A stretch of DNA of 32,509 bases from Candidatus Pacebacteria bacterium CG_4_9_14_0_2_um_filter_40_15 (GTDB taxonomy: Bacteria > Patescibacteriota > Microgenomatia > UBA1400 > PJMF01). The notes below the pieces were generated by a model that searched no databases, was not told the DNA's origin, and saw only the letters and a list, made by a program, of their open reading frames with translations. This document shows positions 17,790-26,402 of the stretch, piece after piece (the stretch's first letter is position 1; each line of letters opens with the position of its first letter). Position numbers and translations under genes: made by a program. Where the stretch lies: assembly GCA_002788675.1 (NCBI GenBank), contig PFRS01000006.1:193-32701 (forward strand), written 5' to 3'.

Positions 17790-20700
17790 TGCCACAAGAA
17801 AATAGACAAAATCTCTATAACTTGCTAAGTCAGCAGGCTGATATAGGAACGTTTGAATTCTTTGATGCTGCGATGGATGATTCTAATCGTAGGCAGAAAT
17901 TCTATGAGCAGGTTTCACAGCATTTTAATATTGGTGATGCTAAAACGTTTAATAGCAAGATGGAAGTAGCACCTATCCCAGAAGGTTTCTTCGGTGGAGG
18001 GAAGCCAAGTGGAAAGGGGATTAGTGTTGACTATTCAACTGGTGCTATTCCTGCTGTAAAGAGCGGTATACAAGAAAGCACGCTTGGCTTACTTCTTCGA
18101 GAACGCTTACCAGACGACTATGAAGCTCAGAACTTTTGGGAGCGTCAGCTTAAAAACGCAGCAACTGTGGTTGGTGACATTCCAGCTATGTTTGTAGGAG
18201 GTCTTGTTGGAACAGCAGGAGGTGGAGGACTGGCATCAGCTGTAACTGGGACTGGTGCTGTGTTTGCTTTTCCTGCTGTGTTAAGACAGGTGTTAATGGA
18301 TAAGTATGAGAAAGGGGAAGCTACCTCGCTTGGAGAAGTTCTTAATAGAACGCTGGCTGCTGTTAAAGAAGGAGCTAAAGGATATATAACAGGCGCTGTT
18401 ACAGGAACAGCTGGACAGGTTCCAATAGGAATAGCGAAAGTTCCTACTGAGATTGCTGCGTTGACTGTAACAGGTGCAGCACTTGATCAGAGATTTCCAA
18501 AAGCAGAGGAGTTTTTAGATAATGCTGTTCTATTATTTGGTGCAAAGGCAGCCAGTAGAGGGGCTAAAGTGTTACGTAATCACTTTGCTAAAACTGGTCA
18601 GAGACCAAACGAAGTGGCTACTCAAGTGAAACCTGAGAATTTAGGAACAGCTAATGCGTTTAAAGATATAGCAGTACCTGTTGAAAAACCTGACGCTGTT
18701 TTTATCGGTTATCAAGAGCGCTTAGGTGGAGAGCCTCCGCTCGCGTTGTTTAATATAACAAAAGAAGGCCATCCAAAGATTAACAGCACTGTATCTGAGG
18801 GGACATTATTAACCGATGGTTTAAAGGTTCCTAATTATCCAAAGAGCGAACAGGAGTTAGCAAAAGATAAACCAGTTAATATTGGTAGTCAACCAGAACA
18901 TCCTGCTATCACAACAATTGCTGAGACTGGTGGAACTATTACACGAGAAAAGACTCGGTGGGATACACATTTTCTTAGACAGTTTATTAACTCTCCAGAA
19001 TATATTGTGCGTAAGCATAGAAGAGTTCCTTTTGTTGGAAGCTTGATAGATTTACCAGAAGCAAGAGCAATCGCAGCAAGAAACATAGAGGCAAAGCAGA
19101 AAGCTGATCACGAATCACATGTTCTTGATAGTGCTGTTATTGAGGAAGTTAAGGACATTGTTAGTAGTAAAGAAGAACAGAAGCAGGTTCGTGGGGCAAT
19201 GGAGAAGCTATATGAGTTGAGTAAAGAACCGGAAAAGGCACAGGCGTTAATAGACAGAAATCCTACCTATAAAGCAGCTAATCGTATTATTCAGATGTTT
19301 GAGAGTATAAAGGGAGAATATATAGAAAACAGGCGTCAGCTTTATAAGATATTGATGAACAACAAGATGCACGAGGCATTTGAGGAAGCGATAAAGGTTG
19401 AGGAGTCTGATACCAAGACTATTGCTGAGAAATATAAAGTAGATGTTGAAGAGCTTACTGAAACAGTTAAAGAATATAATAACATTCTCAAATGGGGACT
19501 TAATGAATATATTACTAATATCGAACGTGGAACTTATCGAGTTATTGATAGCGAAGGAAAGGTTAGAGCTCTTGGTATAACCAGACGAGAAGCAAAACGA
19601 AAAGCTAAAGAGAAAATGGCTTCAGGAGAAATTAAAGGAAATGTTACTATTTCATCTGAGTTTCGTAAGACTCTTGACCCGACAAAGGAAAGAGAGGATA
19701 TTCTAGCTGGCGAAGAAAATATAGTTGATGCTCTTCCAACCTATAGCTATATTATGAGAAAGAAGATGAACTTAGATATCGCTGAGGCTGAAATGGAGAA
19801 AGCATTTGAGAAAGATGCTGGACAGATTCTTGTTCCTCAGCATGTTAGAAATCTTTTGCGCGAACAGCTAAAAGATGCGCGAGGACGTTATAGTTGGGGA
19901 GATATGTTTATTGATAAGATCAGTAGAGCAATTGGCACAAAGCCTATGTTTTTCTCAAGAGCGTCACGTGTAGCTACTATTATGGAAGGTTATGCAAAGT
20001 TTTCTTATCGTTCTGTTGCAGGTCTTGTAAACTTTCTTTCTGGTCACGGTAATACATGGGCAGTTTCTGGTCTGAAAAGAATGCGTGTGGGTATAGAATG
20101 GATGAAGTCTGAAGAAGGTAAGCGTCTGTTGAAAGAGGACGAGTATGCACTAGGTACAGACTTTATAACTAATATTGAAGGAAGAGTTACTACTAAACAA
20201 AAGTGGTATAAGCCCTTTGGTATGTTTGCTATGCCTGAACCAGGTATTCGTAAAGTTGCATACGCAACAGCCTTTACATGGGCACGAGAGAGAGGTCTTA
20301 GTGAAACAGCTGCAAGGGCTGAAGCGAGAATGGCAGTGCGTGTTCAAAGCTTTATTTATAGTTCAGCTGCTCTTCCGCGGCTGCTTCGTGGGCCTGGTGG
20401 AAGGCTTGTTGGGCAGTATAGAACATATATGGTTAAGCAGCTTGAGTTAATGTCTACATTGAATGGTAAGCAATGGGCTCGTTATCTATCAATACAACTT
20501 GCCCTTGCTGGGCCTCGTGGAGTTCTACTTATAATAAAATCGCTGCCTATACTTGGTCTCATCGGAGCTATAGATAAGTTAGAGGAATGGCTACTGAATA
20601 AGAATAGAATTGGGGCATCTGGGCTACCTGGAATGATTGAGAATCTTGGTACGAAGCTTGGAATAGATATTAGTGCTCCAGCTACATTTCAGTTCTTACC

Positions 20701-21313
20701 TAATAACCCAGAAGATAGTCTAGGGCCGGCTATTTCTGATATAATAAGGATAGCGAAGGTTACAGTTGTTCCAGCTCTTCGTGATCAGGAACAGCGTTTA
20801 AATAAAGAGGGAAGAGTAGACTGGTTGGTAAACTTTCCTATTATTTATCGCTATTGGAACACTATTCTTCAAGCTGAGGTTACTCCAGATGGATGGATTA
20901 GAGATCGTTACGAGCTAAAGAAAAACGACAGTGGTAAGATAACTGGAATTCAGATTGGCGCTCCAAAGTATCGCTTTGGAACTGAGTGGGAAAAGCGCTG
21001 GTTGCAAGTAATGTCAGCAGCGGGAATGCAGCCTACAGCTAAGACAAGAGTTAGCAATGCGTTGAGGATATTAGCAAGAGCTGAGAGAGTTGATAGGGAT
21101 TCGAGGAGGAAGTTATTGGTATCTATCGTTAGGGGTCTTGATCGTGGTGAAGAAATAGAACGATGGAAGATAGATACAATGGTGATGCTTGGAATGGCAC
21201 CAAATAGTTTGTTTGATGCTTATAAGATGAATAAAATGACTCCTCAGCAGAGAGCAACACTAAGAAGTCAACTAATTGATAAAGCAAAAGCCTGGAAGAT
21301 TTTTATAGACTAA
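17786..21313 (+). CDS. Large internal virion / ejection protein
   Basis: 1175 aa, last gene of the late block. Glycine-rich hydrophobic segments and long charged helices. C-terminal part (LPRLLRGPGGRLVGQYRTYMVKQLELM...) resembles large polyvalent-protein-type phage proteins. Confidence 0.6.
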   Translation: MMPQENRQNLYNLLSQQADIGTFEFFDAAMDDSNRRQKFYEQVSQHFNIGDAKTFNSKMEVAPIPEGFFGGGKPSGKGISVDYSTGAIPAVKSGIQESTLGLLLRERLPDDYEAQNFWERQLKNAATVVGDIPAMFVGGLVGTAGGGGLASAVTGTGAVFAFPAVLRQVLMDKYEKGEATSLGEVLNRTLAAVKEGAKGYITGAVTGTAGQVPIGIAKVPTEIAALTVTGAALDQRFPKAEEFLDNAVLLFGAKAASRGAKVLRNHFAKTGQRPNEVATQVKPENLGTANAFKDIAVPVEKPDAVFIGYQERLGGEPPLALFNITKEGHPKINSTVSEGTLLTDGLKVPNYPKSEQELAKDKPVNIGSQPEHPAITTIAETGGTITREKTRWDTHFLRQFINSPEYIVRKHRRVPFVGSLIDLPEARAIAARNIEAKQKADHESHVLDSAVIEEVKDIVSSKEEQKQVRGAMEKLYELSKEPEKAQALIDRNPTYKAANRIIQMFESIKGEYIENRRQLYKILMNNKMHEAFEEAIKVEESDTKTIAEKYKVDVEELTETVKEYNNILKWGLNEYITNIERGTYRVIDSEGKVRALGITRREAKRKAKEKMASGEIKGNVTISSEFRKTLDPTKEREDILAGEENIVDALPTYSYIMRKKMNLDIAEAEMEKAFEKDAGQILVPQHVRNLLREQLKDARGRYSWGDMFIDKISRAIGTKPMFFSRASRVATIMEGYAKFSYRSVAGLVNFLSGHGNTWAVSGLKRMRVGIEWMKSEEGKRLLKEDEYALGTDFITNIEGRVTTKQKWYKPFGMFAMPEPGIRKVAYATAFTWARERGLSETAARAEARMAVRVQSFIYSSAALPRLLRGPGGRLVGQYRTYMVKQLELMSTLNGKQWARYLSIQLALAGPRGVLLIIKSLPILGLIGAIDKLEEWLLNKNRIGASGLPGMIENLGTKLGIDISAPATFQFLPNNPEDSLGPAISDIIRIAKVTVVPALRDQEQRLNKEGRVDWLVNFPIIYRYWNTILQAEVTPDGWIRDRYELKKNDSGKITGIQIGAPKYRFGTEWEKRWLQVMSAAGMQPTAKTRVSNALRILARAERVDRDSRRKLLVSIVRGLDRGEEIERWKIDTMVMLGMAPNSLFDAYKMNKMTPQQRATLRSQLIDKAKAWKIFID

Positions 21314-21330
21314 TTGCTATACATACCTCA

Positions 21331-21351
21331 CGAATTAAATAATTTGATTTG
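21331..21351 (-). repeat. 21-bp palindrome, copy 5, at the convergent junction
   Basis: Minus strand CAAATCAAATTATTTAATTCG followed by TGAGGTATG. Abuts the stop of the 21352 gene. Confidence 0.85.
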
Positions 21352-21834
21352 TTAGAACGTTATTGGCCATTTAATCTCTTTGCTGTAACCGCTCTCATTG
21401 CCTGTAGTATCATAAGCAGTTACAGCAAAGAACCAATCTTGATGTTTATAAAACTTACCTAAAGCATAAGATGTTAAAAGACCAACATCTTTGCTGCTGT
21501 TATATAGCCTACTCTTGTTTCCCCAATAGATGATATATCCAGCAAGATCTGGTTCTGTGTTAGCGTTCCAAGAAACAGCAAGATCGATGCTATCAGAGCA
21601 AACATAGTCTTCGAGAGCAATCAGCCTAGCATTAATACTATCGATAGTTGCATAGAGACCAAAGTGCTTTGGAACAATAAACCTCTGATGCAATGAATCA
21701 TTCATCCAGAATTCAATCCATTGAGCTGTGCTGTCCTCGCCTGTTTTGATAGAAAGCTGTGGCTGTGTCGTAGCACAGTTAGTCAGCAGATATATCATCA
21801 GTGTTAGAATTGCCAATCCTATTGCTTTTTTCAT
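21352..21834 (-). CDS. Lipoprotein with a fibronectin type III-like domain
   Basis: MKKAIGLAILTLMIYLLTNC (lipobox-like LTNC), then FN3-like 'DLAVSWNANTEPDLAGYIIYWGNKSRLYN...WFFAVTAYDTTGNESGYSKEI'. SD AAGGAGCAGAA. Confidence 0.75.
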   Translation of the reverse strand: MKKAIGLAILTLMIYLLTNCATTQPQLSIKTGEDSTAQWIEFWMNDSLHQRFIVPKHFGLYATIDSINARLIALEDYVCSDSIDLAVSWNANTEPDLAGYIIYWGNKSRLYNSSKDVGLLTSYALGKFYKHQDWFFAVTAYDTTGNESGYSKEIKWPITF

Positions 21835-22255
21835 TTCTGCTCCTTGTTATTAAAAAGTGCTCGTTTACTAATTTAGTTACTGCACGTATAAGAAGATCAT
21901 CCATCCGTTCATATTTAGACACAATCCAACCAAAGACAGGTAAAACGGTTTTAGCGTCCTCTTCCGATAACTCGCACGATCTCCTAAACGCTCTGAATTT
22001 CTCTAACCATCTTCTATGTGCCGGCTGTTCCCAGTTGTTCTGCATAACACCTTCTGGAAGGAACGTACAAGAAATATCAACACATAGCAGCGAGTGGTAT
22101 AGACATACTAATAGCGCTTCTGTCTCACCAACAACAGCGTCTCTCAGCTCTTCCACCTCTTGTTCAAGTCTGTCGAGTGTTATCTCAATACAGCCTTCAG
22201 CCTGCAAGTTTCGGATGAGTTCGTCCAGTTCGTTTTTCCCTTGAGATTGTTGCAT
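21779..22255 (-). CDS. Hypothetical protein
   Basis: 158 aa, SD GAGG before ATG, overlaps the downstream lipoprotein start by 56 nt. Confidence 0.6.
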   Translation of the reverse strand: MQQSQGKNELDELIRNLQAEGCIEITLDRLEQEVEELRDAVVGETEALLVCLYHSLLCVDISCTFLPEGVMQNNWEQPAHRRWLEKFRAFRRSCELSEEDAKTVLPVFGWIVSKYERMDDLLIRAVTKLVNEHFLITRSRNEKSNRIGNSNTDDISAD

Positions 22256-22266
22256 AATGCACCTCG

Positions 22267-22287
22267 CAGATTAAATGATATAATTAG
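22267..22287 (-). repeat. 21-bp palindrome, copy 6 (degenerate)
   Basis: Minus strand CTAATTATATCATTTAATCTG followed by CGAGGTGCATTATG, between the 22289 and 22255 genes. Confidence 0.7.
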
Positions 22288-22288
22288 C

Positions 22289-22540
22289 CTATTTCTTTAT
22301 TTCAGATAGCCAATTAGCAAGGCGATAACATTTCACGCCTTCTTTAAATTCTTCATCGGAAAAAGTTTGAGCACAATTACAGAACTCATCGCAAGGCTTA
22401 TACCGAATTTCAGGCAAAAGAATTTTGTGTTTCTCGGCAAGATCTTGCAATGTGCCACCGTCAATATCACTGCAGTCTGGATAGAACCCATTAAACAGAT
22501 CACAGAGAAAGGCCTTCATTTTTCTTTCTTCTTCGCTCAT
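22289..22540 (-). CDS. Hypothetical Cys-containing small protein
   Basis: 83 aa (CDEFCNCAQTFSDEEFKEGVKCYRLANWLSEIKK), SD AAGG, followed by element copy 6. Confidence 0.65.
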   Translation of the reverse strand: MSEEERKMKAFLCDLFNGFYPDCSDIDGGTLQDLAEKHKILLPEIRYKPCDEFCNCAQTFSDEEFKEGVKCYRLANWLSEIKK

Positions 22541-22551
22541 AATGTACCTTG

Positions 22552-22572
22552 CAAATTAAAAGTTTTAATTTG
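22552..22572 (-). repeat. 21-bp palindrome, copy 7
   Basis: Minus strand CAAATTAAAACTTTTAATTTG, identical to copy 3, followed by CAAGGTACATTATG. Confidence 0.92.
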
Positions 22573-22591
22573 ATAGTTACATAAACAATGG

Positions 22592-22619
22592 AACATAAAT
22601 TGTTTGCATTTTTTGTCAA
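22592..22619 (-). promoter_or_regulatory. Candidate sigma70-type promoter
   Basis: Minus strand TTGACA (22619-22614), 16-nt spacer, TATGTT (22597-22592), upstream of the 22540 gene. Confidence 0.4.
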
Positions 22620-22786
22620 AGTCCCCGATATGATATTTTGCTCATTTTACAATCGTAAATATGGCTCGATTTTTCGTGATCGGTCAATATTCACGATTTT
22701 TGGCGATTTCGCCGTTTTTAATGTCAACATCTATAAACTTTCTCTTATTTTAAGTGCAGCATCTTTTTCGTAATATTCTATAGTTC

Positions 22787-23968
22787 TCATTTCTCGTTGC
22801 CAGCATAAGATAGTGTATAATCAATTGCGCCAGGTTTTCTATCCATTCTTGCTCTTTTCATAGTCACTATCGATGAAACAGCTCTATTGATCTTCTCTCC
22901 ATCTGCATCATTATAATAGTAACGAACAAGCTCAGAATAGGTAACAGTCCTTCTTTTAATAAGCAGCTGGGTTATTCGTTCTATTAGTTCGCTAATATCG
23001 CTCTCGCCTATTCCAGCAAACGCTCTTGGCATTACAGCCTCAACTTCTTCAAGCAACACAAGCGCTTCATTAAATTCACGCTTTGTTAAAACCATTTCTT
23101 CACTACAGCTTGCGTTAAGAACCATGCACAGTTTTAATAGATGTTTGGGTCTTCGACGTTCATAGCCTTCGAAGAAATCGCCAGGAAAGATTTTGTGGTT
23201 ACTAGGATTCTCATACCAAGGAACATATAGGTCTATAAAACTGTTGTCGAGTCTAAACATTCCTTGCATAGGTGATATTAAGTTGGCCAGATCGCTAATC
23301 AAATCATCTTTTAGCTTTTCATCAAGTTTGTATAACCAAGGCATAGCAACATAACTGCCACGCTCCTGTGCATAAACGAAGATCATTCGAGCAGTAAGCC
23401 CTCCGCCTGTTGCATCAGAAGAGAGGGTTGAACCAAGAAGTTTTGGGGTTGTAGCACCTATCATATTTACATAGAGATTATTAAGAATGTTTCTACCACT
23501 ATTCTTTGTGCTATATCGCCATAGATCTGGACAGTCATACCAGTCTGTTAGATCCATTATAAGCTGCCGTTTATCGTATCCTATAAAGACAGTAAACTCT
23601 TGACTGAAGATAGTAATCGACGTAGTAAAAACCTGGATTCCATTATCAAGGTGAAATGATGTGCTCTTCTCAATCTCATTAATAAGTTGCTCACGAATCA
23701 CACTTTCGCTAGCAACATTAATATCAAGCTGATTGATTATTTGTTTAGCTGGCCACATAGCAGTATTCTTACCAACACCACTAGGGCCTATAAGAACAAT
23801 GTACATATTTGCGTAAGTAGGACAATCCCACTCCAAGTAGCACTTTCTACCTAACACGCTGGCAATTGTACTAAACGCTGTCCATTTTCTATAGATGGTT
23901 GGCGCCTCGCTGTTGCGTGTATAGTATAGAAAACTTTTAATCCAGTCATCAAGTTTTCGCTTATACAC
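22787..23968 (-). CDS. DUF3987-like ATPase / replicative helicase-primase-type protein
   Basis: 393 aa; YIVLIGPSGVGKNTAM (Walker A-like, GKN instead of GK[ST]), FSQEFTVFIGYDKRQLIMDLTDWYDCPDLWRYST, GGGLTARMIFVYAQERG. Typical of phage DUF3987-type proteins. Confidence 0.7.
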   Translation of the reverse strand: MYKRKLDDWIKSFLYYTRNSEAPTIYRKWTAFSTIASVLGRKCYLEWDCPTYANMYIVLIGPSGVGKNTAMWPAKQIINQLDINVASESVIREQLINEIEKSTSFHLDNGIQVFTTSITIFSQEFTVFIGYDKRQLIMDLTDWYDCPDLWRYSTKNSGRNILNNLYVNMIGATTPKLLGSTLSSDATGGGLTARMIFVYAQERGSYVAMPWLYKLDEKLKDDLISDLANLISPMQGMFRLDNSFIDLYVPWYENPSNHKIFPGDFFEGYERRRPKHLLKLCMVLNASCSEEMVLTKREFNEALVLLEEVEAVMPRAFAGIGESDISELIERITQLLIKRRTVTYSELVRYYYNDADGEKINRAVSSIVTMKRARMDRKPGAIDYTLSYAGNEK

Positions 23969-26402
23969 TTATGCTGTTCCATATTATTTCAAGTTGTTTA
24001 GCGATGTCAGTTATAGATTTGGAAAGATCTACTTTTCTCAGCCCATAAAGGTTATTGTTATCAGCCTCTTTTAGATTCCCACCAGCTTTTAGTTCTGCTG
24101 GAATAAAGAATTCTCGCCCTTGCCACTCAATAGGAGCCTCTAAAGATGCTTTAATATCAAGGAGCATTTTAGCCAGTCTTTCAAAGTCCTTAGCGGCAGA
24201 TTCAAACTCGATACTATCATGCTTTTGGTTAATGAGAATGACCGGTTTAAACTTGCTGCTGTAGTATATATAATTGAGTCCTCTTCCGTTAATGATGTCT
24301 CCAACGGTAGATTGAGGGATAAAGTCGAAGGCACTATTAAAAAGTTCCTGTCCCCAGCGTTCAAAGAATATTCGACTGCGGCCAAGGGGATTGGTAAGTC
24401 TTCTTCCTTTAGCATATAGCTCTCCTATTACCCACTTCTGGTAACTTTTAACTCCTGGATACATTTGGAAGTATCCATCTACAATCATCTTAGCATCACG
24501 TTCCTGAAGTTGGTTCTGCAAAGCGAATTTTTTGTAGCCTTGACCGTAATTGAGTCCATGATTTGCCTTCTTGCCCCAAAAGCGCCAATCATGAGTACCA
24601 TTTCCGAGTGGGCTGATGCTTCTTACGTTTATATCAGGTGGGACTTTTCCTCCATAATAGAGAAATATAATCATCTCAGCAGTTAATTCATGAACATCTC
24701 CATCAAGAAACGCTTGAATCATTTTAGGTTCTGGTGCAATGTTAGCGACAACTCGATTCTCTGCCTGGGAGAGGTCAATACTAAACATTAGATTGCCATC
24801 GTTAGGAATCATAAATTCGTTCACTTCGTGGGGTTGATTCTGAACGTTATTTCCTTCCCCAAAGATGCTCTCGCTTGATGACAGTCTACCACTAACTGTG
24901 CCAACAGGATTAAAGGCGGTACGAAGTCTGCCGTCTAAACTAATCTTATCAGTGTTATAATAGTTGCTATTCATCTTGCTAAGACGACGTAGTTGTAGAA
25001 TAATATCAGCTTCCTTGAAACCTTTGCGAGCGAGACGAATCATAGCCGTTTCATCAGTAGTAACTCGACCATCTTTGGTATAAGGCTTCTGACCCTTCTT
25101 GTTGTAGAAATAGTCAGCCAGCTGTTTCGGTGAAGCATAGTTTAGCTCTGTTTTACAAATAGAATAAAGTTCGGCTGTTAGTTCCTCTATCTTGTTTTTG
25201 TTCTCCTCACATTTCTTTTTAATTCCTTCAACGTTCATTCTAATACCTCGCTCCTGCATAAAAATAAGCGGTTCTACAATACGAGATTGGCGTTCGTATA
25301 CTTCTATATTATTAAGCATCTCAAGACTTTGTTTTATTGAAGGAAATGCTTCGAGAAGAACAGCGCTATCTTTAGCGTTATATTCCCTAAAAACTTTTTC
25401 TCCTCCTTCCATACCTCTCCATTTCTTACCTTCATCTTTATAATAAGGCTCTGTTGTGTGAATGCTACAAATAAAATCAAGACCCTTTTTAAAATCAGGC
25501 ATAATAATTGCTTGGCCTATCATTGTATCGTCGCAGTTATGGACACGGATTCCATAGCGGCGATAGAGAAAGTGAGAATCGAAAATCTTGTTCTGAGCTA
25601 TTTTGCGAATGTGAGGATTCTCAAGGATTAGAGCTATTTTGTGCCATATAAATGCTTCTTTGTCCAAGGAAAAATAGCTCTGTCCTTTAGATATAAAAGG
25701 AATGCACATAGAGTAGTATGTGCTGCTGGCGAATGATATATGAGATACCTGCTCGTTTATAACTTCTATATCAAATGCAACTTCTTGCCCAGTTTCCAGC
25801 GTGTCTAGAAAAGCAGCAGCCTCTGTAAATGATGGCTCAGTTATAAGCATTCGTTCTGTTCTACGAATCTCAGGAAACTCGCTTTCTGTCTTAGCCTTCT
25901 TTAAATCATGTATAATAAGATATTGATTTAAGTAAACTCGAAGAGCGCTTGCTGGATGAAATGTAGCTATTACCTTTCGACCAGGAAGGAGCAAACTTTC
26001 ATAGATAGAACCACGCCGCTGTGTTATGCGATCATGGTAGCCACAGAGAGCATAGAGAGCTGTTTGACCAAACGCTACAATAATGTTGCTTTTAATAGCA
26101 TCGAGCTCTTCTTTTAAGTAGGTTACATATTCTTTATAGGCGGGAGTTTCAACTATATTCTTTTTTGCAAGATCGATAAATACTTTGATATTGTTATTTG
26201 GAGGTCGCTCTTTAACAACGTTAGTAATATAACACTCCGATCGAGGTATGAATGCAGTTTTAAGAACTGTACTGAGAAGGTATCCAGCACTGCCAACAAA
26301 CGGCTGGCCAAGACGTTCTTCACGTTCGCCAGGAGCTTCGCCAACGAGTGTTATAGCGGCGTTAGAAGGGCCTATGCCAAGAACGAGACGTTTTTCAGTC
26401 AC
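23961..26402 (-). CDS. Fusion: family-4-like uracil-DNA glycosylase + 3'-5' exonuclease + family A DNA polymerase
   Basis: UDG: VGEAPGEREERLGQPFVGSAGYLL, TFHPASALR. Exo: AFDIEV, IAQNKIFD, YNAKD. Pol motif A FSIDLSQAENRVVANIA, motif B RFWGKKANHGLNYG, motif C KHDSIEFE. Confidence 0.95.
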   Translation of the reverse strand: MTEKRLVLGIGPSNAAITLVGEAPGEREERLGQPFVGSAGYLLSTVLKTAFIPRSECYITNVVKERPPNNNIKVFIDLAKKNIVETPAYKEYVTYLKEELDAIKSNIIVAFGQTALYALCGYHDRITQRRGSIYESLLLPGRKVIATFHPASALRVYLNQYLIIHDLKKAKTESEFPEIRRTERMLITEPSFTEAAAFLDTLETGQEVAFDIEVINEQVSHISFASSTYYSMCIPFISKGQSYFSLDKEAFIWHKIALILENPHIRKIAQNKIFDSHFLYRRYGIRVHNCDDTMIGQAIIMPDFKKGLDFICSIHTTEPYYKDEGKKWRGMEGGEKVFREYNAKDSAVLLEAFPSIKQSLEMLNNIEVYERQSRIVEPLIFMQERGIRMNVEGIKKKCEENKNKIEELTAELYSICKTELNYASPKQLADYFYNKKGQKPYTKDGRVTTDETAMIRLARKGFKEADIILQLRRLSKMNSNYYNTDKISLDGRLRTAFNPVGTVSGRLSSSESIFGEGNNVQNQPHEVNEFMIPNDGNLMFSIDLSQAENRVVANIAPEPKMIQAFLDGDVHELTAEMIIFLYYGGKVPPDINVRSISPLGNGTHDWRFWGKKANHGLNYGQGYKKFALQNQLQERDAKMIVDGYFQMYPGVKSYQKWVIGELYAKGRRLTNPLGRSRIFFERWGQELFNSAFDFIPQSTVGDIINGRGLNYIYYSSKFKPVILINQKHDSIEFESAAKDFERLAKMLLDIKASLEAPIEWQGREFFIPAELKAGGNLKEADNNNLYGLRKVDLSKSITDIAKQLEIIWNSISV

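Noticed and set aside
22588-22773. Plus-strand ORF in the 22573-22786 gap
   Set aside because: Phe-rich translation of AT-rich intergenic DNA, opposite to the operon direction and without SD.
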